DNA of 64,000 nt from Hydractinia symbiolongicarpus (taxonomy: Eukaryota; Cnidaria; Hydrozoa; Anthoathecata; Hydractiniidae), in contig NC_079877.1 in assembly GCF_029227915.1 (NCBI RefSeq), positions 12,273,351-12,337,350 of the forward strand. The letters are read 5' to 3'. The position numbers were made by a program, and so were the translations under genes. Under the pieces are notes generated by a model. It saw only the letters and a list, made by a program, of their open reading frames with translations, was not told the DNA's origin and made no database searches. Shown here piece by piece: positions 12,974-25,014 of this stretch; position 1 is the stretch's first letter, and every line of letters begins with the position of its first letter.

Positions 12974-13556
12974 CAGTCAGGGATAGCAAATTAGGCTATC
13001 ACGCCAAGTTAGGATAGCAGATTTGTTAGAAGATTTTCCAAAGATTAGTTAGGAGATCATCTCCTATTTAGGTGTGTTTTCTTCTTTTACAATTATCTCA
13101 ACAACCAAGTCTGATCGTATCACCTTTCTTCGGAGTTTTGTTGCTCCTTACATCATCCTCGTTCAAGCAAAAATTTTTATAGTTTGCTTTACAGGAATAC
13201 AAATTATATGTTAAAAGTCTTTTGATCTTCTAATTAGACAAGAAATAGCCTATTTAAGCTATGCACCACTATGTTGAGAATATGTGCGCAGAAAAATTAG
13301 CCTTTTCGAGAGGCAACCCAGGCCGTAAAACAAACAAGCCGTAACAGAAATAATAAAGAAAAGTTATTCTTGGATCATCAAAATGAGGTTCTATAGAATA
13401 TTTTTAGCTAATAAAACCATTGCAAATATGCAGAAGGACAGCGATAGGCAGCAAAAACCAGGTTGATAGTTTAATTCGGAGAGATAAATCGCGTAAATAA
13501 GCTATATCATAGATTAATTAGACTATCATTGCCTAATTTCCGGTTATCCCTGACTG
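12974..13556. mobile_element. MITE with CAGTCAGGGATA inverted ends
   Basis: The left end CAGTCAGGGATAGCAAATTA and the reverse of the right end CAGTCAGGGATAACCGGAAA form imperfect inverted repeats. ATTAT flanks both sides (12969-12973 and 13557-13561), a possible 5-bp target duplication. It is 583 bp with no ORF. Confidence 0.65.
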
Positions 13557-13561
13557 ATTAT

Positions 13562-14647
13562 TTTGTCTGTCAACTTGCCTGAGAAGTCTGGGGATTATAA
13601 ACAACACGCATCATGATGAAGGTTGTCTAAGGGACTGCAAAGAGGCAAAAAGATAAAACCAGTTTCTAAATTTAGTGCAACAAATATACAACATATCCTC
13701 ATCCAGAAAATTTTGAAAAAGTATAAATCTTTTTTGTTTTTGTTTTTTTTTACTTGGTACAACAGTTAAAATGGGATTCATTTGAAAAAAATGGCAATCT
13801 TTCCTTTCTAGTTAGCTAGCTGGCTAAGGCCACTATAAAAAATATGTTATGTTTACCCTGCAAAAATGAGTCCGTTGGTCAGTTGGGCGTATTTTTTCCC
13901 GAGCTTTTTAGATAACATAACAATAAAATAATGTGGAAGAAGTTGTTCTGTTTGACATGATATAATCAATGCCCTTATAATATTATTTGTAAAACTATTT
14001 TTGTATTATTGAGACTGTTGAGTATGTAGCACAGACAAAGGTTGTGTGTGTTAAGCGTTTACTCAAGTTTAGTGAGCACAGTTTCTTAATTTTTATTCCT
14101 ACCTCCAAAACCTCATAAAATTTGCTCAATTACAGTCCTTTAATTTGGAATTATTGTAAAATCTAAACAGACATACATTCGCCATTTTTTGTCTTTGTTT
14201 TCTAAAATGTGCAATTCTTTTATTGCGTAAGTAATATTGTCCACTAAAACCGGGGCTTGTGAACGACCTTCTAGGAAGGGTTTCTACGTCTGGTACAGTT
14301 CGGCTAATAATCTCAGCTCTCGGCAGACAAGGAGTTACTTTTTCTCTACAGTCGAACTTCCTTGATTATTTAAGTACGGTTGCATTAGTTCCCAGTTTAT
14401 TGATCCAACATTAGACATTTTTATTAACCTAAACAGAGATACATTTTACCATGTAACCAAAATTTTTTTAAATATATCGTGTCTGGAATCATCGAATACG
14501 TATATGCGCTGACGATTGATAACAATACTTTGTTATGTTACTTATAGGTTGGGACCATGTCATGTCTAAACTACATTCCCACAAAATATTTCGCTCACTA
14601 AAACATTATAAAAAGGACTAATATTACATTGATACGCACTCACCTAC
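13562..14647. other. Intron 1 of unit D, proximal part
   Basis: Non-coding. No element was recognised. Confidence 0.4.
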
Positions 14648-14780
14648 CTGTCTTCAACATTACCAAATGTGTTAAACAGATATAAAGGAACTTCTTCAAA
14701 GCTGTCATCTTGTAAAAGTAAATATAATGTTGTATACTCCACTTGCTAACATTTGATAATGTCAAAGTTCAGTTGCGTTT

Positions 14781-14812
14781 ACTCATTGTAACGTAATTAA
14801 ACCATAATCAAC
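14781..14812 (-). promoter_or_regulatory. Conserved upstream block of unit D (short)
   Basis: Plus-strand ACTCATTGTAACGTAATTAA shares the TGTAACGTAATTAA core with P2 and lies 73-104 bp upstream of the ATG. It is more diverged than the others. Confidence 0.38.
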
Positions 14813-15538
14813 GGAAAGGTGAAACTTCATTTTAATTGTTTAATTTAATGAAACGTTTAGATGACGCTCTTCAATCAAATAATAATTTTCCATTCTAGGG
14901 AAGGACAGAGAAAATCATTACATAAGATATTCATTTTATATACATTACAAAAAAACTTGATGGAAACCAATAAGAAAAGATGCTACCGACTAAAATTTAC
15001 CCTTATTTATATCTGATTTAATATACTTTTTGTGGAATTTACCATTCATGTTATTATCTGACGGACTACTAAATTAGTCCCACAAGTAAAATTATAGGTT
15101 AAGATTATTTAGTAAAGTGATACCGGTGAAAGCCAATACACTGTAAATTACAAATCCTCGAAAAAACAGGAAGGTAAACTAAATCTTATGACGGGTTTTA
15201 ACCGCAGGACGATATTATGCTATCATACCATGGTGAACATGACATTTGTAAATAGATACTAAAAAAGTGTCTTACGCCTACCTTATTGGCAATGATTAAG
15301 GAGGAAAAGTTTCAGCAAAAAAAGAAAACCATTATAGAATTTTAAATGACGTCATAATTATTGTAATTTATAAAATCCGGTTATTTTGATCTGCCACTGA
15401 TAAAACTTACAAAATTTGTTACTTGCTCTAAAATGCCGTGGAAAAAGAAGATATTTTAAATCTTTAAAGTAGGAATGAGTATATGTGCAAGTATCTTTTC
15501 CAAAAATATATGTTTGCCAATGCTAGTTTGTTATCCCA
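14813..15538. other. Intergenic, between unit C 3' flank and unit D promoter
   Basis: Nothing coding was seen. A short inverted repeat spans about 15050-15090 (TGACGGACTAC, ATTAGTCCC). Confidence 0.35.
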
Positions 15539-16568
15539 GTTGACGTTCTCTAATTCGAATCCCGAAGGGAAAAAAGTTTTGTCCGAATTATAGAGATATT
15601 TGAATAGTATAAAGTCTCTATTATTCGAATTTTCAGGTTTATAGGCTGAAAATTAGATTTAGACAGAGATATCCGAATTTTTCAAAAATTGAAAAAAATA
15701 ATAAAAGTAAAATATAATCAAGAATGACCGATATTTCTTTGATTCTTTGATTCTCTTTCTACCGTTCAAGATCTAGTACAAACTAATTGCTGAAAAAGTG
15801 TTCGGTTTACATAGTTTCTTCTTAGTGAGATTTTTTAAATCAAATATTTTGTTCAATTTGTGACGTACTGAAAGTGTGGTAAGCCTGTGAAAATTTATTG
15901 ATGGGTGGCGTAACCCTTCCCCCCTTCTCGGATATAATAAGTTCAAAAAACCCCGGATGGAATAGGATTAAATGGATAGGTGTATACGGGAATTATAGCC
16001 AATATTGCAAATGTTACCTATATTTGCGAAAGTTTATGCGGCAAATTCTTTTTAAACCAGATTATGTTTTCTTTTTTTTCTCATACCTTGTCGATAAAAT
16101 ATCTGTATTAGGTTCTTCTGACTTCTTGAACATTTCGCGAATATCTTAGCAGCAATGATAATCTCGTTTTAGAGCCGAGTCAAGGTCCGTCATAATCTTA
16201 ATAATTAGAACTAACTTTAAAAAAGTGCTAGAATTGCAAAAAGAAATATTTCCAAGAAATCTAAGAATGGTTAATTCGCGAAAAGAAAGCTTTGCGAAAA
16301 ATCTGAAATAGATCAATTTGAGGTTACGCCATACATTGAAAATGTAGGATAAACTTTAAAATAGTCAAACTAGGCTATAATGACAATAAGACGTCCATAT
16401 ATCTTTTTAGAGTTACGTTAACTCTTCTGATGATAATTTATTTATTCTCTTTTTGCATTACGAAGATCAATAAAATTGGACAGGAATCGGTGCCTTTGTT
16501 GACGAAAAGGACGTAAAATTTGTTTAAAAAAGACATGGAAATGTGCTTCTAAAGAACAACACAGTGTG
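15539..16568. repeat. 3' flank of unit C, duplicated at 6190-7257
   Basis: The counterpart of the D-locus copy. It contains the 3' UTR and the polyadenylation signals of unit C. Short open frames here are intergenic. Confidence 0.8.
16437..16446 (-). terminator. Overlapping polyadenylation signals of unit C
   Basis: Plus-strand TTTATTTATT gives two overlapping AATAAA hexamers on the minus strand, about 125 nt past the stop codon. The equivalent place in the D duplicate (around 7095-7106) keeps only one. Confidence 0.4.
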
Positions 16569-16780
16569 CTAAAATTGTTTTGACCTTCTTTCTGTTCCAA
16601 TTTCCGAATAGTTATTGACTGTTGGTGGTGACAAATCGGCATAAACAATTTCTTTTCTTGCTTCCAATTGAAGACCTGTATAATGAGATTCAGTTGTAGG
16701 AAATACTTCGTACTCTTGTCTATCTTCGTTTTCGTCGTCCTTTTTTACGCTTTGCTTATTTTTGCAGTTAGTCTCAGCAC
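16569..16780 (-). CDS. Unit C tail exon (ITIM/ITAM-like)
   Basis: It encodes 69 residues and a stop. The motifs are EYEVF, SHYTGL, IVYADL and YSEI. YADL to YSEI has seven residues between, as in gene A. Both SHYTGL and IVYADL fit the ITIM pattern. The acceptor is TTTCTAG. Confidence 0.78.
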
Positions 16781-17744
16781 CTAGAAAATACATGGGCTTG
16801 TCATTTCGTACTTTATACTGCTACAGTAAATAATAGAAGATGTTCTAACCTCTGTATTTCACAACTCCATAAATGCATATATTGGCTACTTGCGTGACCA
16901 CAAGCGCTATAATTATTGCTAAAACTAATTTCTTCGTATCCAATCTTTTGACTAAAATCAACACAATGACTTTTAGCAAAAGAAATTCACACAAAAAACA
17001 AAGTAAGTACCAATGCTGTATTGACACAAGTGTCAAAATAACATCGGCTATAAAATTGGCATATACCATGCAACAGTTTTGGACATGTGCAAGGATCGGT
17101 AGCATTTGTAGGTGCAGGAGTTTTTAAACTAGCACTGATTTTTATCTTCTCGCCGTATTTGTTTTTGTATGACGCCCAAATAAATACATATGAAGCATTT
17201 AAAACATTACACACAGCGTAGTATGTATGAGTTGTATTAAAATATATTTTCCTCCTTCAAATTGTAAATGATAATTAAGCGCACAATTGCCAGTTGCTTC
17301 ACGTGTCCATATACCATTTATACAATCATTATCTTTGTAAAATATTGCATTTTGGATTTCTTGAGGAGAAACTAAAAGTTTTAAAATGATTTTATAAATT
17401 TTCAAAAACAAAGTCAGTGAAAGAAAATAAGTTGTTATTACATGTTACGTCTATTAGTGTCTCTCCCTTCATCATTCCATTCGCACCAGACGCATTGAAA
17501 ACTAGCTTTGTTCCACAATCTTCACGTGTCACGAGACGTCGAGTTTTATAAACATATCTGTAGCGCATGATTGAGATATTCACTGTCACAACTTCGTTAG
17601 AGTATGAATACTCTAATTCTTTTTGTAATTTCCAAGTTAAAACAGGTTTTGGATTTCCACAAACTTCGGTGGTAACAGATAACTGTTTACCCTCGTTTAC
17701 AGCATAACTTGTATTTAGTGTAATCCCACAAGCTTCAGGGCCAC

Positions 17745-19057
17745 CTACAATTATTTAAAAAAACAAAAAGTCTAGTGATATCTGTCTTCAAGATTGTTAA
17801 ATGTAAAATTCAGAGTGGTAATATTATATACTGATATTTTATAATAATAATTCATCTTAAGATGTTTTATAAACCGCAAACTGGAACGCCTAACAAACTT
17901 GTAAAACGGTATATCGAGTAGCACTCATTAGCGGACTTTTTTAAGTTTTTTTTATATGAAAACACCTTTTGTCATGTAAATAACATATGATAACAAAATT
18001 TTTAAAAAATTATAAATTATGATAAGTGATTAAGTGTACTAAGACTTCCTACGTGTTGTAGATTGTGCGACCTTGATTCCTCGTAGACTAATTAAAATTA
18101 ATTTATTTTAAAAAAATTCAAATTTAATGACATAAATGGGATACAAATGTACAAAAATATCTAACATTTTGTTTCTATAACGATCTAAATCTAAAAAGAT
18201 CTATTTTTCCGGGAATAAGGACGCTTATTCTATAAAGCTTGGTACATACGTTGGGGTGGTTAGGGTGAGGACAACACATTATATGATATCATTAAGATTC
18301 ATTTATAAATTCACACGTAACTGTGAAATCAGGTTGAATGACTTCCTTCCAGGAAAACAATCTGAAACCGTCACACTTTTTGTTGGTTTCAAACCGCATA
18401 ATTTATATTTACAACAACGACATTTGTTAAATAAAGGCATTAGTTGTTATAATTCATTCCTGGTAAAACAAAAGATTTAATTCTAATACTAATTGCAAAT
18501 TGTGTGGTTATCTAGATTGAAAAATGTCTTAGTTTTCACCCCTAAGTCTCCCATTATACACTCTTCTTATGTTAATCATCATTTGTACAAATACCACACC
18601 CTTGGTAACCGACATTTCTACAGTAAAACTGTAAACAAACTCATAAAATTAAATGCATTAAAAGCCAAATAAAGGATAACCCAACTACAGTACAATCACA
18701 TTAGCAGCTAATTCACTTTTATCATGATAAGTACTAAGACAAATGCGTATTCATCTGGCATAATTTTTTAAGTGACTTTCAAAGGGGGGAATGTCGGAAA
18801 AAAAATATTATATTGCAGCTGATTTTAGGGTTTATAAAAGAATTGTGAAATACGGAAGTTTAAGACTGGTTGTATATTTTCTGTAGCATGTAGTCCCTAA
18901 TTTCAAGGGTTTATAAACTACATTTTTTGATCAAATCCGCAGTTTTGTTAGAATTAATAAAAAACACTTCTTAAAAAAGGTTAGTTTGTTAAACACAAAG
19001 GAGAAACAAATTAAACCTGGAATACAGACTTTAAAATTTCGATCTCATTGAAAACTT
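17745..19057. other. Proximal part of intron 2 of unit C
   Basis: 17925-18790 duplicates 7258-8140 of the D locus (phrases TCATTAGCGGACTTTT, GATTGTGCGACCTTGATTCC, ACCACACCCTTGGTAAC). Compared with D, about 1.6 kb corresponding to 8200-9810 is missing. The two align again from 18870 (TGTAGCATGTAGTCCCTAAT). Confidence 0.6.
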
Positions 19058-19059
19058 TT

Positions 19060-21250
19060 TTGATCAAGTGGCGTTTTTCCGACATCCTTTAGTGATCACG
19101 ATTTGGTTTGCTGTGTGCGTAAATAGAATCACGTAAAATTCAAAGCTAAAGAGATCCGTCGTCGAGACTAATGTAAATAAAATCACAATACAATAAACGC
19201 TGAAATCCAAAATTCTGATTGGCTATCACGGCCTGGCAATATTTCAATCAAACAGTTTCCACAGTATTTAACAAACATGCTCCCTTTATTTTGAAGCACG
19301 TAAAGTCGAAACCTGCACCTTGGCTAACACCTGAAATTAAAGCTTCGATGAATGAATGGGACAAATTATTAAGAAAATCCCCCAAAACAAAATCTGAATG
19401 TGACCGTAGAGCGTACTAAAACAAAAGAAATCGCGTAAATATCCTGCTTCGGACCACCAAAAGTAGCTATAGCAAAAACTTGCTTGAACAAAACGCTAAT
19501 GACCCTGAAAACTTTTAGAAAACTTTAAATTTGATTTATCCATCCAGCTCATCAGAAAATGTAACTTGCAAAACGTTTGACATTGGCGGAGACAAGTGTA
19601 GAGATAGCAACAAGATCACGCACGGTTTTACATCATTCTTATCAGCAATAGTTCAATCAGTAATGTCAAAGTCGCGGCTTTTATGTGATTCGATTTAGAG
19701 AAAACCGTCAGATACATTTCTCAAGACTTACAAAACCTTCCATCTAAAAAACATCACCTTAGCAAATTAAAAAGAAAGAAATCCAGTGCTAACGATGAGC
19801 TTCCATCTGCTTTACTGAATTAATTGAAGCATTCAATAATTCATCCTTTATGCCACATTCTAAATCTATCCATATCAACTGGAATTATATCAACTGCCTG
19901 AAAGAATGCCAAAATTATACCGGTTTAAAAATCTGTTACTCGATCTAATTTTAACAAATATCGACCAATATCAATCTTACCAATTCTTTCAAAAATTCAT
20001 GAGGAAATTTTTCATAATCAACCGAACAACTATTTGCCGGAAAATGAACTTCTGTGTTCACGTCAATTTAGTTTTCGTAAGGGAATGTCAACCCAACAAG
20101 CAGTTAGCATATTTTTGATGGCATTTGTTCACATGTTGATAAAGGAGATATGGTTGGTACGTGATTTATAGATCTTACGAAAGCATTTGACACAATTAGT
20201 TATTCTAAGTTGCTATCGAAACTTCCGACATATGGAATACATGGTCGTGAACTAGATTGGTTTACAGATTATCTTTTTTGTCGTACAGCAAATTTCAAAT
20301 TTGATCAATGTGAATCCGAAAGTTTTGGTAAATGTTCAGGAGTACCGCAAGGGTTTATCCTTGGTCCTCTTATATTTTTTCCTGTTTTTCAATGATATTG
20401 GCGATGTTATTAAATATTCAAAGCTTATTAAATATGCCGATGACACCGTATTGTACAGCAAGTCAAAAAAAGTTGAAGATATAACTACAAAAATAAACGC
20501 AGATTTCAATGCCGTTTCATCGTGGTGCAAAGAAACCGAACTTATAATTAATCTGAAGAAAAGAAAAACTGAGGCTCTATTATTTGGAACATCGAGGAAA
20601 GTAAAACATCGGCTCGCCAACTTTAGCATCACAGTTGACCATCAGAATGTCTTGATAGTTAAGTAGTTGATACCAACGTTCACCTATTGTGGGCTACATC
20701 TCGTGGCACTCACGAACTCAGCATAACAAAATGGATTCCCTGCGATTATAGCGATCCGAACAATCGGCTTTAATCAATAGTATATGAAAATAAAAAACGT
20801 GCGTGCACTGCAACAAATGTCTTTTCTATTTTCATGCTCAAGATCATGAAATGAACACGCGAAATAACAGAAAGTTGATTACAACTCCAAAAAAAAAGTT
20901 TTTATGGAAGCAAACATTTATAATACGCTTCCTCTAGAGTTTCGTTCCTTAGGCATGTCTGATCTTAAAACATTTTTAGTTTTTATTTATATTACTTAGG
21001 TCCTTTGGTGTAAGTTTCCAGTTTGTCTCTGCTTTTAATCTATTTTATCCTTGGTTTTTTAGGCTCGTTTTCACCCGACTTCTTATTTTGTCCTGGATTC
21101 TCGTTTGTCCAACATACTTAGTTTTATCACTTATGTATATATAATATCTTCTAATATACTTTAACTGGACACATATTTTTAAGAGCTTTTAGTTGACATG
21201 TATATCCAATGTAAATATTTGCTTAATAAAAAATAAAAAAATTAAAAAGG
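19060..21250 (+). mobile_element. Non-LTR retrotransposon fragment (antisense in unit C intron 2)
   Basis: 5'-truncated LINE. A region just before the RT domain is open at 19219-19419 (KPAPWLTPEIKASM). RT parts follow in different frames: QFSFRKGMSTQQAV at about 20062, motif A DLTKAFDTISY at about 20170, motif B CSGVPQGFILGP at about 20335, and motif C IKYADDTVLY at about 20427-20456. It ends in an A/T-rich tail (21225-21258). Frameshifts and stops make it dead. The empty site is visible in unit D. Confidence 0.75.
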
Positions 21251-21264
21251 TTAAAAAAAGTTTG

Positions 21265-22956
21265 CCCAGTAAACACGAGACGTCTTAAACACGTCTTTAA
21301 AACGTCTTTTAAAGACCAGATGAGACGTCTCTAAGACGTCTCTAACCCGTTTAAAATCGTAACGCCTAAAGACGTCTTTAAGAAACGTAAAAAAGACGTC
21401 TTTTTGCGACGTGTTAAGGACGTTTTAAAGACGTTTAAGAGACGTTCTCGTAGGTACCAAAACGTCTTAAAGACGTCCTTATTTAGTCTCTTTCAAACGT
21501 TATACTGCCAAGGCAGGCCTGCTTCAAATAATTTTCGCCTATGCGTATTAGGATTTTAGTAATTTTAATTCTGATGGAGGTGTGACAAACCAAAACAAGA
21601 AAAGGGTTAAGAAAACGATGATGAAGTATTTAATAGAAAATTTATATTTATATCATTTATATAAATAAACAGTTTAATAAGAATAAAATAATATCACATA
21701 CAAGCTTTTTTATAAGCAACAACAACGAAAACAAATTCATTAAATACTTTCGGAAACTTTTCTTGTTCTAGAAGATGAATGTTCAATGAGCATTTAAAAC
21801 AGAAAAACCTAAGATTCATTAAGCTAAACTGCTGTTCTGCTTATAAAAAAGCGTGCATTATACAAAATAAACAGCGTAGCTAATACTACAAAATTATAAA
21901 TGTTGACCATAAACAATAACAGTTAGTATCTTTGAAGGTTGTCTTGAACAACAGCGTCATTTTATTTAGCCAATCAGTAACACTTTGGTCTGAGTCCTGC
22001 TTGTAAAATATGTCTGTCATATTGTGCACGTTGGATGATGTGTTTATTCTTTGAAGTTATAAACAACCCTTTAATAAAATGCATTTCAGTCATTACAGCA
22101 ATATATAAAGTACCTACTGCTTTTTGTTTCAAGAACAAACTTTATAGGTCTAAAGCTTTAGAACATGCGTGACGTGAACTTGAAGCGGAATGGATGGCTA
22201 AAACTAAGCATTTAAAGCATTATTTTCCCAAGTATTAATGAAAGCTCCCCTTGAAAGACCAAAAATCACAAATGTTCCTGGCCGAAAAAGTACAAAAAAA
22301 AATCTAAGATACTTACTTTTAATCAGCAAAATATTTTCTTTATTGTCCATTCATATCTCGGGCAGCCTTTTGCTTTGCTATTTACTTGTTGTTTTATGGA
22401 GCACATTAATCTTTTCTCTTCAAAAGTAAACGTCAAATGCAACATTTGTTGAAATAGAACGGTGTTCTTTACAAGTTTGTTCTATGCAGTCATTCGAACG
22501 CTGTTTACATTGTAAAGTGTATCCTTTTTTAGACAAATTTAATTCGAATTTTTGGCTACCTCTGTATAAGAAATATTCTGAAATATCAAAAACGTTTATT
22601 TCTACGACAGTTATTTGTTTCTTGTGAAATTATCTTTAAAACGAAAATAAATGATGACATTCATTTCGAACGAGATTATACTTGTCTTACAGAGACCAAA
22701 TAAAGACGTCTTTGAGACGTTTATTTCCAACGAGATTTTACTGGTCTTACAGAGACCAAATAAAGACGTCTTTCTTTTGAAAGAGATATAACTGGTCTAA
22801 CGGAGACCAAAAAAAACGTTTTTAAGACGTTTCTTTTGAACGAGATTTGACCCGTCTTATAAAGACGTCTTTAAGACGTCTTTTTCTGGTCGTGAGACGT
22901 CCAAACGAGCTAGAGACGAGAAAAGACGTCCTTAAGACGTCTTTGTGTTTACTGGG
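21265..22956. mobile_element. GACGTC-palindrome-rich DNA element
   Basis: Terminal inverted repeats are CCCAGTAAACAC and GTGTTTACTGGG. Both subterminal regions (21265-21480 and 22680-22945) are packed with copies of AAGACGTCTT and its variants, more than a dozen in all. The middle has no recognisable ORF. The flanking TG on both sides may be a 2-bp target duplication; unit D carries the empty site (AAAAAAGCCTGCAACC). I do not recognise the superfamily. Confidence 0.65.
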
Positions 22957-23022
22957 TGCAACCAGAAATTGGAGTAATAATCTGCACATTTTAAAAATTT
23001 TTAATAATAACTTTTAACTTAC

Positions 23023-23385
23023 CCACTACCTCCTTTATAACCAGTGTTGCATTTTTCACATAACCTTCTGATTGTGATATGAATATAATGTCTAACTTAA
23101 AAGACTTTTTCTCATTAAATTTGATTTTCTTGATAGATAGTGTATATACGTCATTTGACAAGCTTCCAGATAATCGATTACCAAACATTGCTTTACCAGC
23201 AGTTGTTATGTCTGATGCCAACGTTGTGGCTAGCACTAATGGAACTTTGGGAGATTCAAGATCAAACACCTTCAGTGCAGCTATTTCTTCCCCTACGTCA
23301 GGGACAACTCTCCACTGCAATTGAGCAGTTTGATTAACTGGAACTTCTAAATTGGTTTTGATAGCTTTAACTGTGCCAGATATCA
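23023..23385 (-). CDS. Unit C Ig1 exon
   Basis: 363 nt, phase 1-1, acceptor CTTTTAG, donor GTAAGTT. Signatures are GTVKAIKTNLEVPVNQTAQL, GNRLSGSLSNDVYTL and NATLVIKEVV. No cysteine. Its downstream intron contains the GACGTC-rich element only 66 bp away. Confidence 0.8.
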
Positions 23386-24119
23386 CTAAAAGAAAAAAAA
23401 AATGATACACTTTCTGCACTATACATACATCAAAATGTACTTATTTCCTTAGAAAGAACGTATGACAATACTTTCATAACAAGCATCTATACCTTTAAAA
23501 AATCAAGTTCAATAGAAATAAGTTCATACAAATTATATGGTAATAGTGAAAAAATCTTGTTTTGGCTAAAATGTACATTCCGTTTTATTGTCTTTAGCGT
23601 AGTAAAAAAGAATAGATAAAACAATAAGTAAACGATATAACAATAATTACTAAATGCTACCTACATCGGTAGCTCCTGTCATCTTCAATAAAATGCAACT
23701 GAACTTTCTGCAACTATAACATTTCTTTTAATGTGTAATTATGTCACCTTAAATGTTTTTATTACCTTTTTTTGGAAATGGTAGTATTTTTGGCTTCAAG
23801 AACAATAATTCTATTACACTAATTTCTTTTCCCAGTACTGATTTTCTATTACACATCACTTAAAACAGTCTAGTTACATTTTGCTACTGTGTCATTTGTA
23901 GTACTCACAACAGATAGACAAATCGCTACAGAAAGCAATAAATTACTACGCTTTCGAAGTATAGAAATAAAACTTTCTCCGTCACGTTCTATGAAATTTT
24001 TTAATTCGTAAATGTCTGTAGAATATTGAACTTCACCAAAGAAATATAAACATCCGTGGGTTTTGTTTTCAAATAAAACATTAAACGGCTGAGAAAAAAT
24101 ACGGAAAATTCTTACTTAC

Positions 24120-24192
24120 CTGAGTTCAACTTTAAAAGAAGTGTAAAACAAATACAAAGATGCTTCTTCTTTACACTATCGAAAAATATCAT
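24120..24192 (-). CDS. Unit C signal-peptide exon
   Basis: ATG at 24192, a basic stretch SVKKKHL, then CICFTLLLKL and a CAG/GTAAGTAAG donor in phase 1. It is 73 nt. The conserved upstream block lies 79-130 bp away. This exon served as the template for recognising relic E. Confidence 0.75.
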
Positions 24193-24270
24193 CTTGTACT
24201 ACTAAAAATATTACATATATTGTTGATGCATAAAGTAAGATTAATGCTTCGTTATAACTTGACAGGTTTA

Positions 24271-24322
24271 ATTACATTAATTAAGTTAACTGTCTGTAAT
24301 GCAATTAACTAAGTTTTAATCA
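24271..24322 (-). promoter_or_regulatory. Conserved upstream block of unit C
   Basis: Plus-strand ATTACATTAATTAAG, then TTAACTGTCTGTAATGCAAT and TTTTAATCAC. It aligns with the equivalent blocks of A and B. Confidence 0.48.
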
Positions 24323-25014
24323 CGGTTTGAATAATACGAAATGGAATTGTTTCTTTTTTATTTTTCTGGTATTATATTTGTTTGAAAGGGTTATTATATT
24401 AAATATTTTGGCACATTAAAGAGGTTAAAATGAATGCACAATATTTAGTTTACGTGGATCGCTGTCGATTCCACCGCCAACCAACTTTGTTGTAACGTTT
24501 AAAACAATGCTTTCTCTAGATTTAAACATAACATTAATGCGAGGAATGAAATAAATGCGAGGAATGAAATAAACGGAGGAAAGAAAGACTTGCACACCCC
24601 AAAATAGAAAGTAATAAAAAATTATTAAATATTATTATTGTTTTTATATGAAAATACGTAAACTGTGTTCGTCTCGTACTTTTGATTGTCAATTGTTTAC
24701 AACAACAAAAAAGGTGATTTTAGTTAACACGGATGGAAATAAATGACGTTATCTTCTACGTGGCTAACTAGGGATCACATCGTACCAAAACAGGACAAAA
24801 AGTAAGTATTATTTCATTGGAAATTGTGTTTAGAATTGAAAAACGCTTGGATTTACAAATGCCTATTTGCATTTACTTTATCTCTCATGTGCAAAATGAT
24901 GCACCACTTTTGCAGTACGTAACAAACACAACAATTATTTAAATTGTGTAAAAAAGTAAAAAATCTCTATATCTATATTTATATTTATATATTTACAAGT
25001 TCTACCTATATATT
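24323..25014. other. 5' flank of unit C
   Basis: No gene was seen. A 17-bp direct duplication GCGAGGAATGAAATAAA lies at about 24539-24572. Other parts match the 5' flanks of A and B. 24960-25000 is an AT microsatellite-like run. Confidence 0.45.

Larger units (their letters stand above)
10088..14708 (-). pseudogene. Alr-like unit D: signal and Ig1 exons only
   Basis: The signal exon is 14648-14708 (ATG 14708, 61 nt, FLYICLTHLVML, donor GTAGGTGAG). The Ig1 exon is 10088-10441 (354 nt, phase 1-1, acceptor CTTTTAG, donor GTGAGTT), three codons shorter than in A-C. It has NQTAQLQWRVVP, GNRLSGSLTNGIYTL and NSTVVIKEVV, with a single cysteine at its very start (VICGTV). Both exons are undamaged. 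The Ig2, spacer, transmembrane and tail exons are absent: the place where sister unit C carries them is closed up at about 7258. It could at most yield a secreted one-domain product or splice into P1 debris, so I call it a truncated gene. Confidence 0.75.
16569..24192 (-). pseudogene. Alr-like receptor, unit C (one frameshift, otherwise complete)
   Basis: The exons are 24120-24192 (signal peptide, hydrophobic CICFTLLLKL), 23023-23385 (cysteine-free Ig1), 17442-17744 (Ig2), 17067-17371 (spacer), 16850-16951 (transmembrane) and 16569-16780 (tail). All splice sites are GT/AG and phase 1. The sum is 1358 nt, two more than a multiple of three. The fault is a 2-nt insertion in the spacer near 17245, after NYHLQFEGG; the other frame resumes with YAVCNVLNAS. 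Repairing it would give a protein the length of gene A's. The first spacer cysteine is serine. The tail has EYEVF, SHYTGL, IVYADL and YSEI. Intron 2 carries a LINE fragment and a palindrome-rich element. It could be a young pseudogene, a null allele or a sequence error. Confidence 0.78.

Noticed and set aside
16845-17105. 86-codon minus-strand frame with two hydrophobic stretches as a separate membrane protein
   Set aside because: It reads through the spacer end, the intron and the transmembrane exon of unit C. The splice sites at 17066 and 16952 explain it.
16873-17127. Plus-strand 84-codon frame opposite unit C exons
   Set aside because: Antisense shadow of the spacer and transmembrane exons. 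The same applies to 23079-23337 opposite Ig1 and 40207-40503 opposite the integrase fragment.
20336-20632. 98-codon minus-strand frame
   Set aside because: Antisense of the LINE reverse-transcriptase region with the YADD motif on the plus strand.
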